64,000 nt of DNA from a gamma proteobacterium endosymbiont of Lamellibrachia anaximandri (lineage in GTDB: Bacteria > Pseudomonadota > Gammaproteobacteria > Chromatiales > Chromatiaceae): NCBI GenBank assembly GCA_016756855.1, contig JAESPD010000009.1, positions 1 through 64,000 on the forward strand. The letters are read 5' to 3'. How positions within the stretch are numbered: position 1 is the first letter of the stretch; each line of letters opens with the position of its first letter. The notes below the pieces were generated by a model, which was not told where the DNA came from, ran no database searches, and saw only the letters and a list, made by a program, of their open reading frames with translations. The position numbers and the translations under genes are program-made. Positions 56,531 to 64,000 of the stretch are shown here, piece by piece.

Positions 56531-58027
56531 ATGAACGATCAAGTACAGGACGAAAACAAGCTCATCGCCCAGCGGCGCGATAAGTTAAACCAGCTGCGTG
56601 AAGCCGGCAACGCCTTCCCCAACGATTTTCGGCGCGACTGCATGAACGGCGAATTGCATGCGGAGTACGATGAAAAGCCGGATGAAGATTTGGAAGCCCT
56701 CGGGTTGCGGGTCTCCATTGCAGGACGCATGATGAGCCGCCGGGTAATGGGCAAGGCAAGCTTCGCTCATTTGCAGGATATGTCGGGCCGTATGCAGCTC
56801 TTCGTGCAGCGGGATTCACTGGAAGAGGGTGTCTACAACACCCAGTTCAAGAAGTGGGATATCGGCGATATCATCGGCGCGGAAGGTGTGCTGTTCAAGA
56901 CCCGCACCGGTGAACTGTCGGTCAAGGTGGACAGTGTTCGTCTGCTCACCAAGGCGCTGCGCCCATTACCGGAAAAGTTTCACGGTCTTTCGGACCAGGA
57001 ACAGCGTTACCGCCAAAGGTACGTCGACCTGATCATGAACGAGGCAACCAGGAAGACATTCCGCACCCGTACCCAGGTAGTTCAGTTCATTCGCAACTAT
57101 CTAAATAACAAGCAGTTCATGGAGGTGGAAACCCCCATGATGCAGGTCATTCCCGGTGGCGCAACCGCGCGTCCCTTCACCACCAAGCATAACGCCTTGG
57201 ATATGGATCTGTTCCTGCGTATCGCACCGGAACTCTATCTCAAACGCTTGGTGGTGGGTGGATTTGAGCGGGTTTACGAGATCAACCGCAATTTTCGCAA
57301 TGAGGGTCTCTCCAGTCGCCATAATCCTGAATTCACCATGCTGGAGTTCTATGAGGCGTATGCAGATTTTAATGATCTGATGAATCTCACTGAGGATATG
57401 CTGCGCGCCATGTGTGAATCGGTGCTGGGTAAGACCAAGATCGACTATCAGGGAGAGTCCTACGATTTTGGTGCGCCGTTTCAGCGTATGTCCATTAAAG
57501 AGTCAATCCTCCACTTCAATCCAGATATCAGCGAAGCGGAGCTGGATGATCTGGAGAGCGCACGGGCAATCGCAAAGCGCCTGGAGATCCCCCTGAAAGA
57601 GATCTACGGTCTGGGCAAGGTGCAGATTGAAATCTTCGAGAAGACGGTTGAGCATCGTTTGATGAACCCGACGTTTATCACCGCATATCCTACAGAGGTT
57701 TCCCCCCTGGCCCGCCGCAACGATGAAAACCCTTTCGTCACCGACCGTTTCGAGTTTTTTGTCGGTGGCCGTGAGATCGCCAACGGTTTTTCGGAGCTCA
57801 ATGATGCGGAGGATCAGGCAGAGCGTTTCCGCAAACAGGTTGCGGAGAAGGATGCGGGAGATGATGAAGCGATGCATTTTGACAATGACTATGTGCGTGC
57901 CCTCGAACACGGTATGCCGCCAACTGCCGGTGAGGGTATCGGCATCGACCGGTTGGTGATGTTGCTCACCGATTCACCCTCCATCCGCGACGTTCTGTTA
58001 TTCCCGCACATGCGGCCAGAGGTGTAA
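56531..58027 (+). CDS. lysS: Lysyl-tRNA synthetase (class II)
   Basis: This 498-residue cytosolic class II aminoacyl-tRNA synthetase has an N-terminal OB-fold anticodon domain (about residues 60-180, [19 protein letters not shown]). The catalytic core shows motif 1 region [16 protein letters not shown], motif 2 [20 protein letters not shown] and motif 3 [17 protein letters not shown] start at ATG 56531 ([15 protein letters not shown]); the open frame back to 56486 is in the repeat-bearing spacer. It is probably co-transcribed with prfB. Confidence 0.97.
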   Translation: MNDQVQDENKLIAQRRDKLNQLREAGNAFPNDFRRDCMNGELHAEYDEKPDEDLEALGLRVSIAGRMMSRRVMGKASFAHLQDMSGRMQLFVQRDSLEEGVYNTQFKKWDIGDIIGAEGVLFKTRTGELSVKVDSVRLLTKALRPLPEKFHGLSDQEQRYRQRYVDLIMNEATRKTFRTRTQVVQFIRNYLNNKQFMEVETPMMQVIPGGATARPFTTKHNALDMDLFLRIAPELYLKRLVVGGFERVYEINRNFRNEGLSSRHNPEFTMLEFYEAYADFNDLMNLTEDMLRAMCESVLGKTKIDYQGESYDFGAPFQRMSIKESILHFNPDISEAELDDLESARAIAKRLEIPLKEIYGLGKVQIEIFEKTVEHRLMNPTFITAYPTEVSPLARRNDENPFVTDRFEFFVGGREIANGFSELNDAEDQAERFRKQVAEKDAGDDEAMHFDNDYVRALEHGMPPTAGEGIGIDRLVMLLTDSPSIRDVLLFPHMRPEV

Positions 58028-58115
58028 TCTCCTTCGAAATGCCCTTTCACGAAAGGCAGAGCCACTCAGTTTCGCTTCACCACTTCACAATTGGTTTGGC
58101 TGATCGCTCATGGTG

Positions 58116-59255
58116 TCAAAATACCACGGCGAGCTGGGCAGTGATGGTGTCGGTCGCCTCTCCGCTGCTCCCTTCGCCGGCGGCGTAATCCTCATCGCGG
58201 GCGTACTCGAAGGAGAGGACTGTATTCTTGTAGATCTCCACAGAGAGAGCGGCGAGATAACGATTCTCAGGTAATGCCAGCGCAAGGGCCTCTTGCGTTC
58301 CTTGCCAGGCAAAGGCAAAGATTGCCTCCTTGTCGGCAAGGGGGAAGACGTAGTTGGTTTCGACGTTAAATGCGACGGGTTTGGCGCCAGCGCCGTTAAA
58401 GGCAAGATCGGTACTGTTGAAGGCGCTTGATGCCGCAAGATACTCACCGATAAGGGTGAACGGGCCGCTGCTGGCCAGGGCGTGGACGCTGTAACCTGAT
58501 ACCTTGCCGGCCAGGTTAAGGGGATCGGCAATGGCATCCTGCAGGCTATTCGAGTCGGCCAGGTTATTGATCCAGGAGAGGCCGATGTCGTAACCAAACA
58601 CCGTCCCTTCTTCGCCCCGCGCCAGTCCCAGGTTGAAACCGTACTGGCCGATGGATTCACCACCCCCGGCTTTTGTCTCTCCATTGAAGATAAAGGCTGA
58701 ACTGTAGAAACCACCCGGGTTATAACCTGCCTGCAGGGCGGCCTCCCGGATCTCGCCGATCTCCAGGGTGAGCGGACCGGAGACCATTGCACTCTCGAAG
58801 TTTCCGAAGGGCAGAGTCATGCGGCCGACGGCAAGGGAGAGGGGAGACGCATCCTGGTTCTGCAGAGTGATGATCCCTTCGTCGATCTCGGGGGAATTGC
58901 TCCCACCCTCCTCATAAAGGATCAATACATGGGCATTGACCCAGGGTGTGACCTGAGCGTCGATCCCCAGTTCCACTGTGGCCAGGCTGATATCGCTATG
59001 GCTGCCATCCGGGCCGTCAGTGTAGCCCACTTCGATCTCCACCAGGCCGCTTAAGGTAATGTTTTTCGACCAGTCCGACTCTGTTGGCTTGGAACTATCA
59101 ACCGTCCTGCGGCTCTTCTCCAGACGCTCGACCTTGTGTTTGAGATTCAGGATCTCCCGCCGCAGTTCGTCCTCATCAGCCAGGGGAGTGGATAGCGGCA
59201 CGCCGGCACCAATCATCGTCGCCAGGAGACCGGCAATCGTTCTCTCTCTGTTCAT
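58116..59255 (-). CDS. LbtU-type siderophore porin
   Basis: This 379-residue outer-membrane beta-barrel protein has a signal peptide (first about 26 residues, ending TPLADEDE). A short coiled coil (LRREILNLKHKVERLEKS) typical of trimeric or anchored porins follows. Alternating amphipathic strands start with ITLSGLVEIEVGYTD and finish with a C-terminal TITAQLAVVF. The barrel layout and the GRMTLPFGNFESAMVSGPLT segment match LbtU/DUF3573-like porins; Legionella LbtU takes up legiobactin. A Fur-box-like palindrome lies about 130 nt upstream of the start, supporting an iron role. Confidence 0.82.
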   Translation of the reverse strand: MNRERTIAGLLATMIGAGVPLSTPLADEDELRREILNLKHKVERLEKSRRTVDSSKPTESDWSKNITLSGLVEIEVGYTDGPDGSHSDISLATVELGIDAQVTPWVNAHVLILYEEGGSNSPEIDEGIITLQNQDASPLSLAVGRMTLPFGNFESAMVSGPLTLEIGEIREAALQAGYNPGGFYSSAFIFNGETKAGGGESIGQYGFNLGLARGEEGTVFGYDIGLSWINNLADSNSLQDAIADPLNLAGKVSGYSVHALASSGPFTLIGEYLAASSAFNSTDLAFNGAGAKPVAFNVETNYVFPLADKEAIFAFAWQGTQEALALALPENRYLAALSVEIYKNTVLSFEYARDEDYAAGEGSSGEATDTITAQLAVVF

Positions 59256-59384
59256 TACTTCCTCTCAGGATCGGCAACACGATACTGGCTGGCTGCCAGG
59301 ACCTGGAGGTCCAGGTTGATTGGCTGAAAACACGCTATTTCCTGCCGTTCAGACGGCAGAAATTGACTCAGGGTTGGTTGAGAT

Positions 59385-59403
59385 GCGAATGATAATGATT
59401 CGC
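59385..59403. promoter_or_regulatory. Putative Fur box upstream of the porin gene
   Basis: The 19-bp imperfect palindrome GCGAATGATAATGATTCGC matches the core AATGATAATGATT of Fur sites. It lies between the permease 3' end and the porin start. A perfect 7-bp stem hairpin (CTGCCGT/ACGGCAG, about 59342-59358) lies between it and the porin gene, in the likely 5' leader. Confidence 0.75.
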
Positions 59404-59479
59404 ACTTAGAGTGTCAACAGGTCAATCGGTAGGAAGCTTTCTTGTCGATGCGGAAATGAATCGCTGCAATATCGGGCAG

Positions 59480-60529
59480 TTATTTCTGCATGTTTCCCAA
59501 ATATCGCCGCAGTGGTTTGATGGCAAATATCAGCAACAGAGCGCCGCTGATGAGTGCAACCCATCCAGGCAGGCTTTCACCGCCCATATCGAGCTGAGCC
59601 ATGATGTCGATGTCGAATATAGTGACGAGTTGGTCGGTTACTATACCCAGTAAAATGCTCGCCAGGCTGATGCCCGAAAGATAGGCCACTGTGGTCATTT
59701 TTCCCAGCTCTCTTGTTATCACGGCGATGGTGGCGATATTTGTTGCGGGCCCCGCCAGCAGGAAGACCAACACCGTGCCGGGGGAGATACCTGCGAGAAG
59801 CAGCCCAGCGGCAATGGGTGTGGAAGCGGTGGCGCAGACATACATCGGCACCCCCACCAGCAGCATCAACAGTTTTGCGGATAGTCCGCTGCCCCATTCG
59901 GCCATCATCAGGGGTGGAACCAGTGTGGCTACCAAGGCCGCAAGAACCAGCCCCAGCCCCAGCCACAGCACCAAATCATCAAGAATATCATTGAAGGCGT
60001 AGCGTAGACCCTGCAAGCTCTTGTTGAGAGGATCCAGAGGGAAGTCCTTTGTCTCAGCCCCGCAGTCGTTTCCGCAACAGCTGCCTTCACTGCAAGCGAC
60101 CGTCAAAGGGAGAGGCCTCTTCTGCTCCTTCATGGCTAAAAGTCCGGTAAACACCGCGCTCAGGACAGCGGCGATGGGGCGTACCACCGCCATGAAAGGA
60201 CCGAGCAGGGCGTAGGAGACGGCGATAGAGTCAGGGCCTGTCTCTGGCGTGGCGATCATGAAGGAGAGAGTGACGCCTTTGGATGCACCTGCTCGTCGAA
60301 TGCTCAGTGCAGCAGGCAACACGCCACAGGAGCAGAGAGGGAGCGGGGCGCCGATCAGGGCGGCCTTGATGACAGGCCAAAGACCCTCTCCGCCCAGCCA
60401 CTGGTTGAGACGATCTTCCGGCAGCCAGGCTTTGATCAACCCGGCGGCAATCAGTCCCAACAGCAGCCAGGGGGCAGCATCCAGGTAGAGGTCAGCAAGG
60501 TTCGTCAGAAAGTCCATGGTGGATTGCAT
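59480..60529 (-). CDS. SO_0444/ArsP-type permease, putative Cu/Zn efflux
   Basis: This is a 349-residue membrane permease. It has two homologous halves, each with a signature: GAPLPLCSCGVLPAALSIRR in the first and LVGVPMYVCATASTPIAAGL in the second. ATPETGPDSI and AGPATNIATIAV are paired motifs. A Cys-rich cytoplasmic loop (CSEGSCCGNDCG, about residue 145) could bind metal. The start is ATG 60529 or ATG 60517; neither has an obvious ribosome site. It is upstream of the Fur-box porin on the same strand, and 230 nt separate them, so they are probably separate units. Confidence 0.88.
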   Translation of the reverse strand: MQSTMDFLTNLADLYLDAAPWLLLGLIAAGLIKAWLPEDRLNQWLGGEGLWPVIKAALIGAPLPLCSCGVLPAALSIRRAGASKGVTLSFMIATPETGPDSIAVSYALLGPFMAVVRPIAAVLSAVFTGLLAMKEQKRPLPLTVACSEGSCCGNDCGAETKDFPLDPLNKSLQGLRYAFNDILDDLVLWLGLGLVLAALVATLVPPLMMAEWGSGLSAKLLMLLVGVPMYVCATASTPIAAGLLLAGISPGTVLVFLLAGPATNIATIAVITRELGKMTTVAYLSGISLASILLGIVTDQLVTIFDIDIMAQLDMGGESLPGWVALISGALLLIFAIKPLRRYLGNMQK

Positions 60530-60537
60530 TTTGGGGG

Positions 60538-60618
60538 CAGAGTAAATTTTTTCCTCAACAATTTTTACTCTGATAATCCTCTAGCCAACCTCCTCGCAGC
60601 CAGTTGTTAAACTGGCTG
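60538..60618. other. Two hairpins between the permease and the IS110 fragment
   Basis: A 9-bp perfect stem (CAGAGTAAA at 60538-60546 with TTTACTCTG at 60564-60572) is followed by an 8-bp perfect stem (CAGCCAGT 60597-60604 with ACTGGCTG 60611-60618). They could belong to the left noncoding end of the IS110 element, where bridge RNAs are encoded, or be a leader structure of the permease gene. Confidence 0.5.
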
Positions 60619-60642
60619 CTCCTATACGATGAGGAGACTGAC

Positions 60643-60966
60643 ATGACACATTACTGCGGAATAGATTTACATTCAAACAATCACGTTGTGGTGATAATAG
60701 ACGAAGGGGACAAACGAGTGTTTGAAAAACGGTTCAGCAACGATTTACCGCTGACACTGGAGGCGTTATCCCCTTACCGTAAAACCTTGCATGGTATAGC
60801 CGTGGAATCCACATTCAATTGGTATTGGCTGGTCGATGGACTGCAAGAGCAGGGGTACGATCTCCGGTTGGTCAACACGGCGGCGGTCGCGCAGTACGAT
60901 GGTTTGAAATACAGCGATGACCATCATGACGCCTTTCACCTCGCACACCTCGGTATCTTGCCTTAA
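60643..60966 (+). pseudogene. IS110-family transposase, N-terminal fragment
   Basis: The 107-residue open frame corresponds to the start of the DEDD RuvC-like domain of IS110 transposases. It shows HYCGIDLHSNNHVVVIIDE with the first catalytic Asp, VESTFNWYWLVDGL with the Glu, and KYSDDHHDAFHLAHL with two further Asp residues. It ends abruptly in ILP-stop. The Tnp20 serine domain (about 200 residues) is missing, so it is truncated. A GAGGAG ribosome site precedes the ATG. Confidence 0.88.
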
Positions 60967-61028
60967 TGTTTACAGGGGAATATTTTTTAACTAGTATTTA
61001 GAGTATCAGTATTATTATATGTAAGAAG

Positions 61029-61720
61029 TCACTGCTGTCCCGTTAACGGGTGATTAAAGAGGCCTGATTCAACCGTGATTGATACAATGGGTTTGCCTAT
61101 AACCTATTGAATCAACACAGAGAATAAGACCATGGTTCATTGTAATACGATCTTCTCACAAATACTAAAACTTGTGCCGAGACATGAATTCGAGACCTTG
61201 GCAAAACAGCATCATTCGGGTCGTTCTTTTCGGGTCGCATCCCGTTGGTGGCAATTTGTGACCCTCACCATGGGACAATTGGCAGGCCGAAACAGCTTGC
61301 GTGATATTGTGGACAATATCTCCGCACAGGTTCATCGCCTCTATCATTTGGGTAGTGCAAAACTTTCCCGCTCCAATCTGTCTCGCATTAATGAAGACAA
61401 ACCTTATGCCCTGTATGAGGCCCTGTTTACTAAATTGTTGAGCCGTTGTCAGGGGACGGCTCCAGGTCATGGTTTTCGCTTCAAGAACCCGCTTTATTCG
61501 CTGGATGCTTCTACCATTGAGCTTTGTCTGTCCGTTTTTCCGTGGGCTGATTTCCGAACAGCCAAGGGTGCCATCAAACTCCATGTCGGGTTAAACCATG
61601 ATGGTTATCTTCCTGAATTTGTCACGGTCACGGAAGGCAAGATCGGTGACGTTACTGTGTGACAAACAACCCTCCATCAATCAGATGGCTTTGCTATGAA
61701 AGTTAACGGGACAGCAGTGA
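61029..61720 (+). mobile_element. Internally deleted IS4-type element with perfect 19-bp ends
   Basis: TCACTGCTGTCCCGTTAAC at 61029-61047 and its exact reverse complement at 61702-61720 bound a 692-bp element that encodes only the first half of a transposase. The 3' half of the gene has been deleted while both terminal repeats remain intact. I cannot define a convincing target-site duplication from the flanks. It could be mobilised in trans by a full-length relative. Confidence 0.88.
61132..61662 (+). pseudogene. IS4-family DDE transposase, C-terminally truncated
   Basis: This 176-residue open frame has the N-terminal helical region (VHCNTIFSQILKLVPRHEFE, FVTLTMGQLAGRNSLRDIV). It also has the first catalytic Asp block (YSLDASTIELCLSVFPWADF), followed by KGAIKLHVGLNHDGYLPEFV. 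It stops soon after EGKIGDVTV, before the second Asp and the Y-(2)-R-(3)-E-(6)-K region. About half of a typical IS4 transposase is missing. Confidence 0.88.
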
Positions 61721-61868
61721 GTAAATGTACAGATTACTGGGATCATAAATTCTGGGTCTGTAGGCTTTAGGGGTGCGTTGATAGCTCTTGGGGAAATACT
61801 TAAAATATTCAGATATTTATAGAGTGAAAATAGAAGAATTAGAGCAATTTGGAAGGAGGTTTTTTATT

Positions 61869-62675
61869 ATGACTATTATTGAAGACGGTCTTGTCGACAC
61901 AGTTATAAAGAGAATAAAGCATCAAGGGGAAAGTAATTTTAGTGCAGAGGAACATAAGCTTTTTTATAGAATTGGTGAATGGCTGACAAACAGTGAGAAG
62001 GGTGTGGAGGGCGTTCCAGATGTATTCCAGGAAATCTGGAGAAATCATGGCGGTGAGATTATAAAAAAACAAACCGAAATCCATGAAAAATTAATAGAAA
62101 ATGACAGCGCCGATAGTAAAAGTATTTCAGAAACAATACTGAGTAAAGGAAAGCACGCAGTATTAAAGGCAACGGAAGGATCGCTGGATATAAAGTTATT
62201 TATTGCGAAAGCAAAGATGGGGAAGGAGGTATATGAATCAAGGGACACAATGGATGAAGTGCCGGAAGAAATAAACCGATTAATTGAGAAAATTGATCAG
62301 ATCAAGGAAAGCAGACAAGAGGATAAAAAGATGGTCGATCAGGAAGCCAGCAGTCAAGAGGATAAATGGATGGTCGATCAGGAAGCTAGTGGTCAAGAAC
62401 CAGGGGAAGTGAACGAAATGGAAAAATTTAATAAAGTGGCTCGTATTTCGCTTATGGGGGGATTGATTGGTGCAATGACAACAAATCCCAGAAAAGCTTT
62501 GGATGATGAAATAGCAAAGGGAAATAAGGGAGGATGGAGAGCAATTCAGATTATTCCGTACAGAACAACAAATCTATTTATCGCTATTTTACAGTTTTTG
62601 GTGTTGGTTATTACTCTTGGTCTGTTTTCTTGGGGTGGGGGTTACCTCGTCCTATTTGATCGGGAAAAATCATAA
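61869..62675 (+). CDS. Unrecognised protein with internal repeat and C-terminal membrane segment
   Basis: This is a 268-residue product of unknown family. I start at ATG 61869 because GGAGG lies 9 nt upstream; the frame is open back to 61788. Residues 1-150 are hydrophilic and helical (MTIIEDGLVDTVIKRIKHQG, FYRIGEWLTNSEKGVEGVP). A 13-residue tandem duplication (QEDKxMVDQEASx) follows at about 150-175. After a hydrophilic stretch, a C-terminal hydrophobic segment (LFIAILQFLVLVITLGLFSW) suggests membrane anchoring. The base composition is clearly more AT-rich than the core genes, suggesting acquisition. Confidence 0.65.
   Translation: MTIIEDGLVDTVIKRIKHQGESNFSAEEHKLFYRIGEWLTNSEKGVEGVPDVFQEIWRNHGGEIIKKQTEIHEKLIENDSADSKSISETILSKGKHAVLKATEGSLDIKLFIAKAKMGKEVYESRDTMDEVPEEINRLIEKIDQIKESRQEDKKMVDQEASSQEDKWMVDQEASGQEPGEVNEMEKFNKVARISLMGGLIGAMTTNPRKALDDEIAKGNKGGWRAIQIIPYRTTNLFIAILQFLVLVITLGLFSWGGGYLVLFDREKS
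62316..62393 (+). repeat. 39-bp tandem repeat, two units, in frame
   Basis: Units at 62316-62354 and 62355-62393 differ at only a few positions and encode QEDKxMVDQEAS(S/G) twice. The repeat length is a multiple of three, so unit number can change without breaking the gene. Confidence 0.92.
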
Positions 62676-62712
62676 AGGATTTCGAATAATTAGCCTGCGG
62701 GAGGGGTAGAAT

Positions 62713-62808
62713 ATGAGTATTGGTGGGATAGGTATATTTCAGCTTTTGATCCCAGTGATTATTGCTGTACCAAATTTGAAGTGTGCAAGGGGTGGGGTAT
62801 GGGAATAG
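62713..62808 (+). CDS. Possible 31-residue membrane peptide
   Basis: An ATG at 62713 with a good GGAGGGG ribosome site opens a frame encoding MSIGGIGIFQLLIPVIIAVP and a short tail with one Cys, ending at TAG 62806. The single hydrophobic helix resembles the start of TatA-like or other small single-span proteins. It may be a real peptide or the 5' remnant of a longer gene. It overlaps the next frame by 10 nt. Confidence 0.45.
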   Translation: MSIGGIGIFQLLIPVIIAVPNLKCARGGVWE

Positions 62809-63029
62809 GAATAGGTAAATTGATAAGAATAGGTATTGTATTATTAATTTGGATTATCGTCGAAATAACGCAGAATGTTTTATATATATATATTTTACCG
62901 TGGCCATCACCCGGGTGGTATATCAAGGTGTTTACCGGGATAAACATACTTTATTTATTAATCCCGATGTTTTTCACGGTAATAGGTGTCGGTGTTTTTC
63001 AATGGGATCAGAAAAGGAATGACAATTAG
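62799..63029 (+). CDS. Small two-span membrane protein, unknown
   Basis: This 76-residue frame starts at ATG 62799 (MGIGIGKLIRIGIVLLIWII) with an AAGGGG-type ribosome site. A GTG at 62781 is an alternative. Two hydrophobic helices (about residues 8-33 and 46-67) are joined by a PWPSPGWY turn, and the C-terminus is charged (QWDQKRNDN). No family was recognised. It overlaps the previous small frame, suggesting translational coupling in an AT-rich cluster. Confidence 0.55.
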   Translation: MGIGIGKLIRIGIVLLIWIIVEITQNVLYIYILPWPSPGWYIKVFTGINILYLLIPMFFTVIGVGVFQWDQKRNDN

Positions 63030-63116
63030 AGACGGAAAACAATTGGCATCAATTACAGAATGTTCAGGAAATATTCTTGTGTGGGAACTCGCGCAAGCTG
63101 TTTTTTGGAAAGAACG

Positions 63117-63191
63117 ATGAAACGCTATGACAGGTTTGGAGAGCCTGCGTCAGGTTGCCACCATCTGAAAGGGTATAAACGGTTTATATAA
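63117..63191 (+). CDS. 24-residue leader-like peptide (duplicate of the next gene's start)
   Basis: The ATG at 63117 with GGAAAGAA upstream opens MKRYDRFGEPASGCHHLKG..., ending in TAA after 24 codons. Its first 14 codons and the preceding ribosome site resemble the start of the next gene (MKSYDRFQEPESGC) 138 nt downstream. This is either a partial duplication relic or a short leader peptide. The remaining 63192-63254 spacer shows nothing else. Confidence 0.4.
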   Translation: MKRYDRFGEPASGCHHLKGYKRFI

Positions 63192-63254
63192 CAGAACGAT
63201 TAGGGAGTCGTCTTGCGTGCATAGATGTGCTCAAGATGTTCAATGGAAAGAAGT

Positions 63255-64000
63255 ATGAAAAGTTATGATAGATTTCAAGAACCTGAGTCAGGCTGCCGCC
63301 TCTCTTTCCATACGGCAGCATGTATTTTAAGGCCATTCAGTGGCTTTGTCTGCGCTTTTGTTAGAGCCATAGTCGGCCTTTTCATCCTCTTCGCATTTTC
63401 CTACCAGTTATCTTATGCAGAAGCCCTTCCCACTGGCAAGTGGATGGAGTTATCCAATGATCCGGATATCATTGAGTTCTTCGAGGATGGCGATTTCCTC
63501 AGTTACTCAGGAAAACAGACCATTACCGGGAAATGGAGGTTGCTGAGTGATGGAAGAATAAAGATCAATATAGATACACCCCTTGCCAAGCTTATAGTTC
63601 TGGGAAGAATCGATAATAAGCAACTCCTGCTTGACCTCCAGGGAAAGAAATCACATTTTGTCCCGCTTCCAGAATCCCCTGAAATCGACAGAAAACAGAT
63701 CAAACAACAGATTACGGAGAAGCTGGAGTCGGTTTTTTCCGCCGAAATCCGCTCAGGATTTGTTGAGTTGTCAGATACCGGCAAGGGTTATTCTTTTTTC
63801 GGTTTGAGGAACAAAAAAAAGAACCTGCAGGAGTTGATCAAAAAACCTGATATAGGTGCCTACAAACAATTTGAAAGAAAAGGATTGATTTCACAAGAGA
63901 AGATCGGGGTCTATCTGACAGGCAAGAGATATCTGGTGCAGATTCTGCCAGAATTCGAACGTAAATATGTGAAATCTGCTGCGGTAGCCGAACGGGTTAC
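63255..64000 (+). CDS. Putative exported protein, partial (runs off the window)
   Basis: The open frame from ATG 63255 continues to the window edge (at least 248 residues). It begins MKSYDRFQEPESGCRL, has a hydrophobic segment (FVRAIVGLFILFAFSYQLSYA, about residues 35-56) that could be a late signal peptide or anchor. It then continues with GKWMELSNDPDIIEFFEDG and SGKQTITGKWRLLSDGRI, a beta-rich pattern like lipocalin-type or similar barrels. The later part (SFFGLRNKKKNLQELIKKPD, GAYKQFERKGLISQEKIGVY) is basic. I recognise no family. Confidence 0.7.
   Translation, partial: MKSYDRFQEPESGCRLSFHTAACILRPFSGFVCAFVRAIVGLFILFAFSYQLSYAEALPTGKWMELSNDPDIIEFFEDGDFLSYSGKQTITGKWRLLSDGRIKINIDTPLAKLIVLGRIDNKQLLLDLQGKKSHFVPLPESPEIDRKQIKQQITEKLESVFSAEIRSGFVELSDTGKGYSFFGLRNKKKNLQELIKKPDIGAYKQFERKGLISQEKIGVYLTGKRYLVQILPEFERKYVKSAAVAERV

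Noticed and set aside
58028-58115. Rho-independent terminator after lysS
   Set aside because: A short TGCCCTTTC/GAAAGGCA stem exists near 58039, but no T tract follows, so I do not call it.
62316-62393. CRISPR-like repeat
   Set aside because: The two units are directly adjacent without spacers and remain in the reading frame. No other array was seen in the window.

Overview
The window reads as a chromosome segment of a free-living or symbiotic gammaproteobacterium that probably fixes CO2. The lineage evidence is lptF/lptG beside pepA-holC, the cmoA-cmoB pair, a DUF2782 protein, SirB2, and prfB carrying the classic RF2 frameshift site. The autotrophy evidence is a DabA-type inorganic-carbon accumulation operon. 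A sulfur-oxidising Chromatiales/Sedimenticola-like organism is my best guess, but no sulfur-oxidation gene lies in the window, so that is inference.

Layout. Positions 1-810 are mobile-element debris: a group II intron reverse-transcriptase fragment abutting a broken IS200/IS605 element. Positions 1.2-4.1 kb (minus strand) hold pepA, holC, a coiled-coil protein and a DUF985 cupin. They diverge from lptF-lptG (4.2-6.4 kb), the inner-membrane part of the LPS export bridge. Next come an RDD protein, a PilZ protein, and a FixL/FixJ-like two-component pair followed closely by a UMF1-type transporter (7.7-12.1 kb). cmoA-cmoB (wobble-uridine modification of tRNA) and a polysaccharide deacetylase follow, then lpd, a small secreted protein, a SprT-like protease and a PEBP protein on the minus strand.

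Positions 18.5-28.0 kb hold the most striking cluster: dabA in a five-gene minus-strand operon with one NuoL-like and three NuoM-like ion-translocating subunits. Downstream are a COG2229-type GTPase paired with a receiver-like protein, riboflavin synthase, an orphan amino-acid binding protein, DUF2782, an MsbA-like ABC exporter and a degenerate GGDEF-EAL response regulator. Positions 37.4-45.9 kb form a complete, tightly overlapping V/A-type ATPase operon (G/H-like, C, I, K, F, E, A, B, D). It is followed by SirB2, trmO, an SDR, a nucleosidase-like protein, a glycosyltransferase and a large BarA-like hybrid kinase.

Positions 53-55.3 kb contain a tandem duplication of an ECF-like sigma-factor gene, the second copy interrupted by an amber codon. 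prfB, lysS, a probable Fur-controlled LbtU-type porin and a metal permease follow. From about 60.5 kb to the end the sequence becomes visibly AT-rich and accessory: an IS110 fragment, an internally deleted IS with perfect 19-bp ends, several unrecognised membrane or secreted proteins, and a duplicated short leader.

Two families of dispersed palindromic repeats punctuate the window: a REP-like element (three copies) and a 131-bp MITE-like element (two copies plus a diverged relative). No tRNA, rRNA or CRISPR array was recognised.
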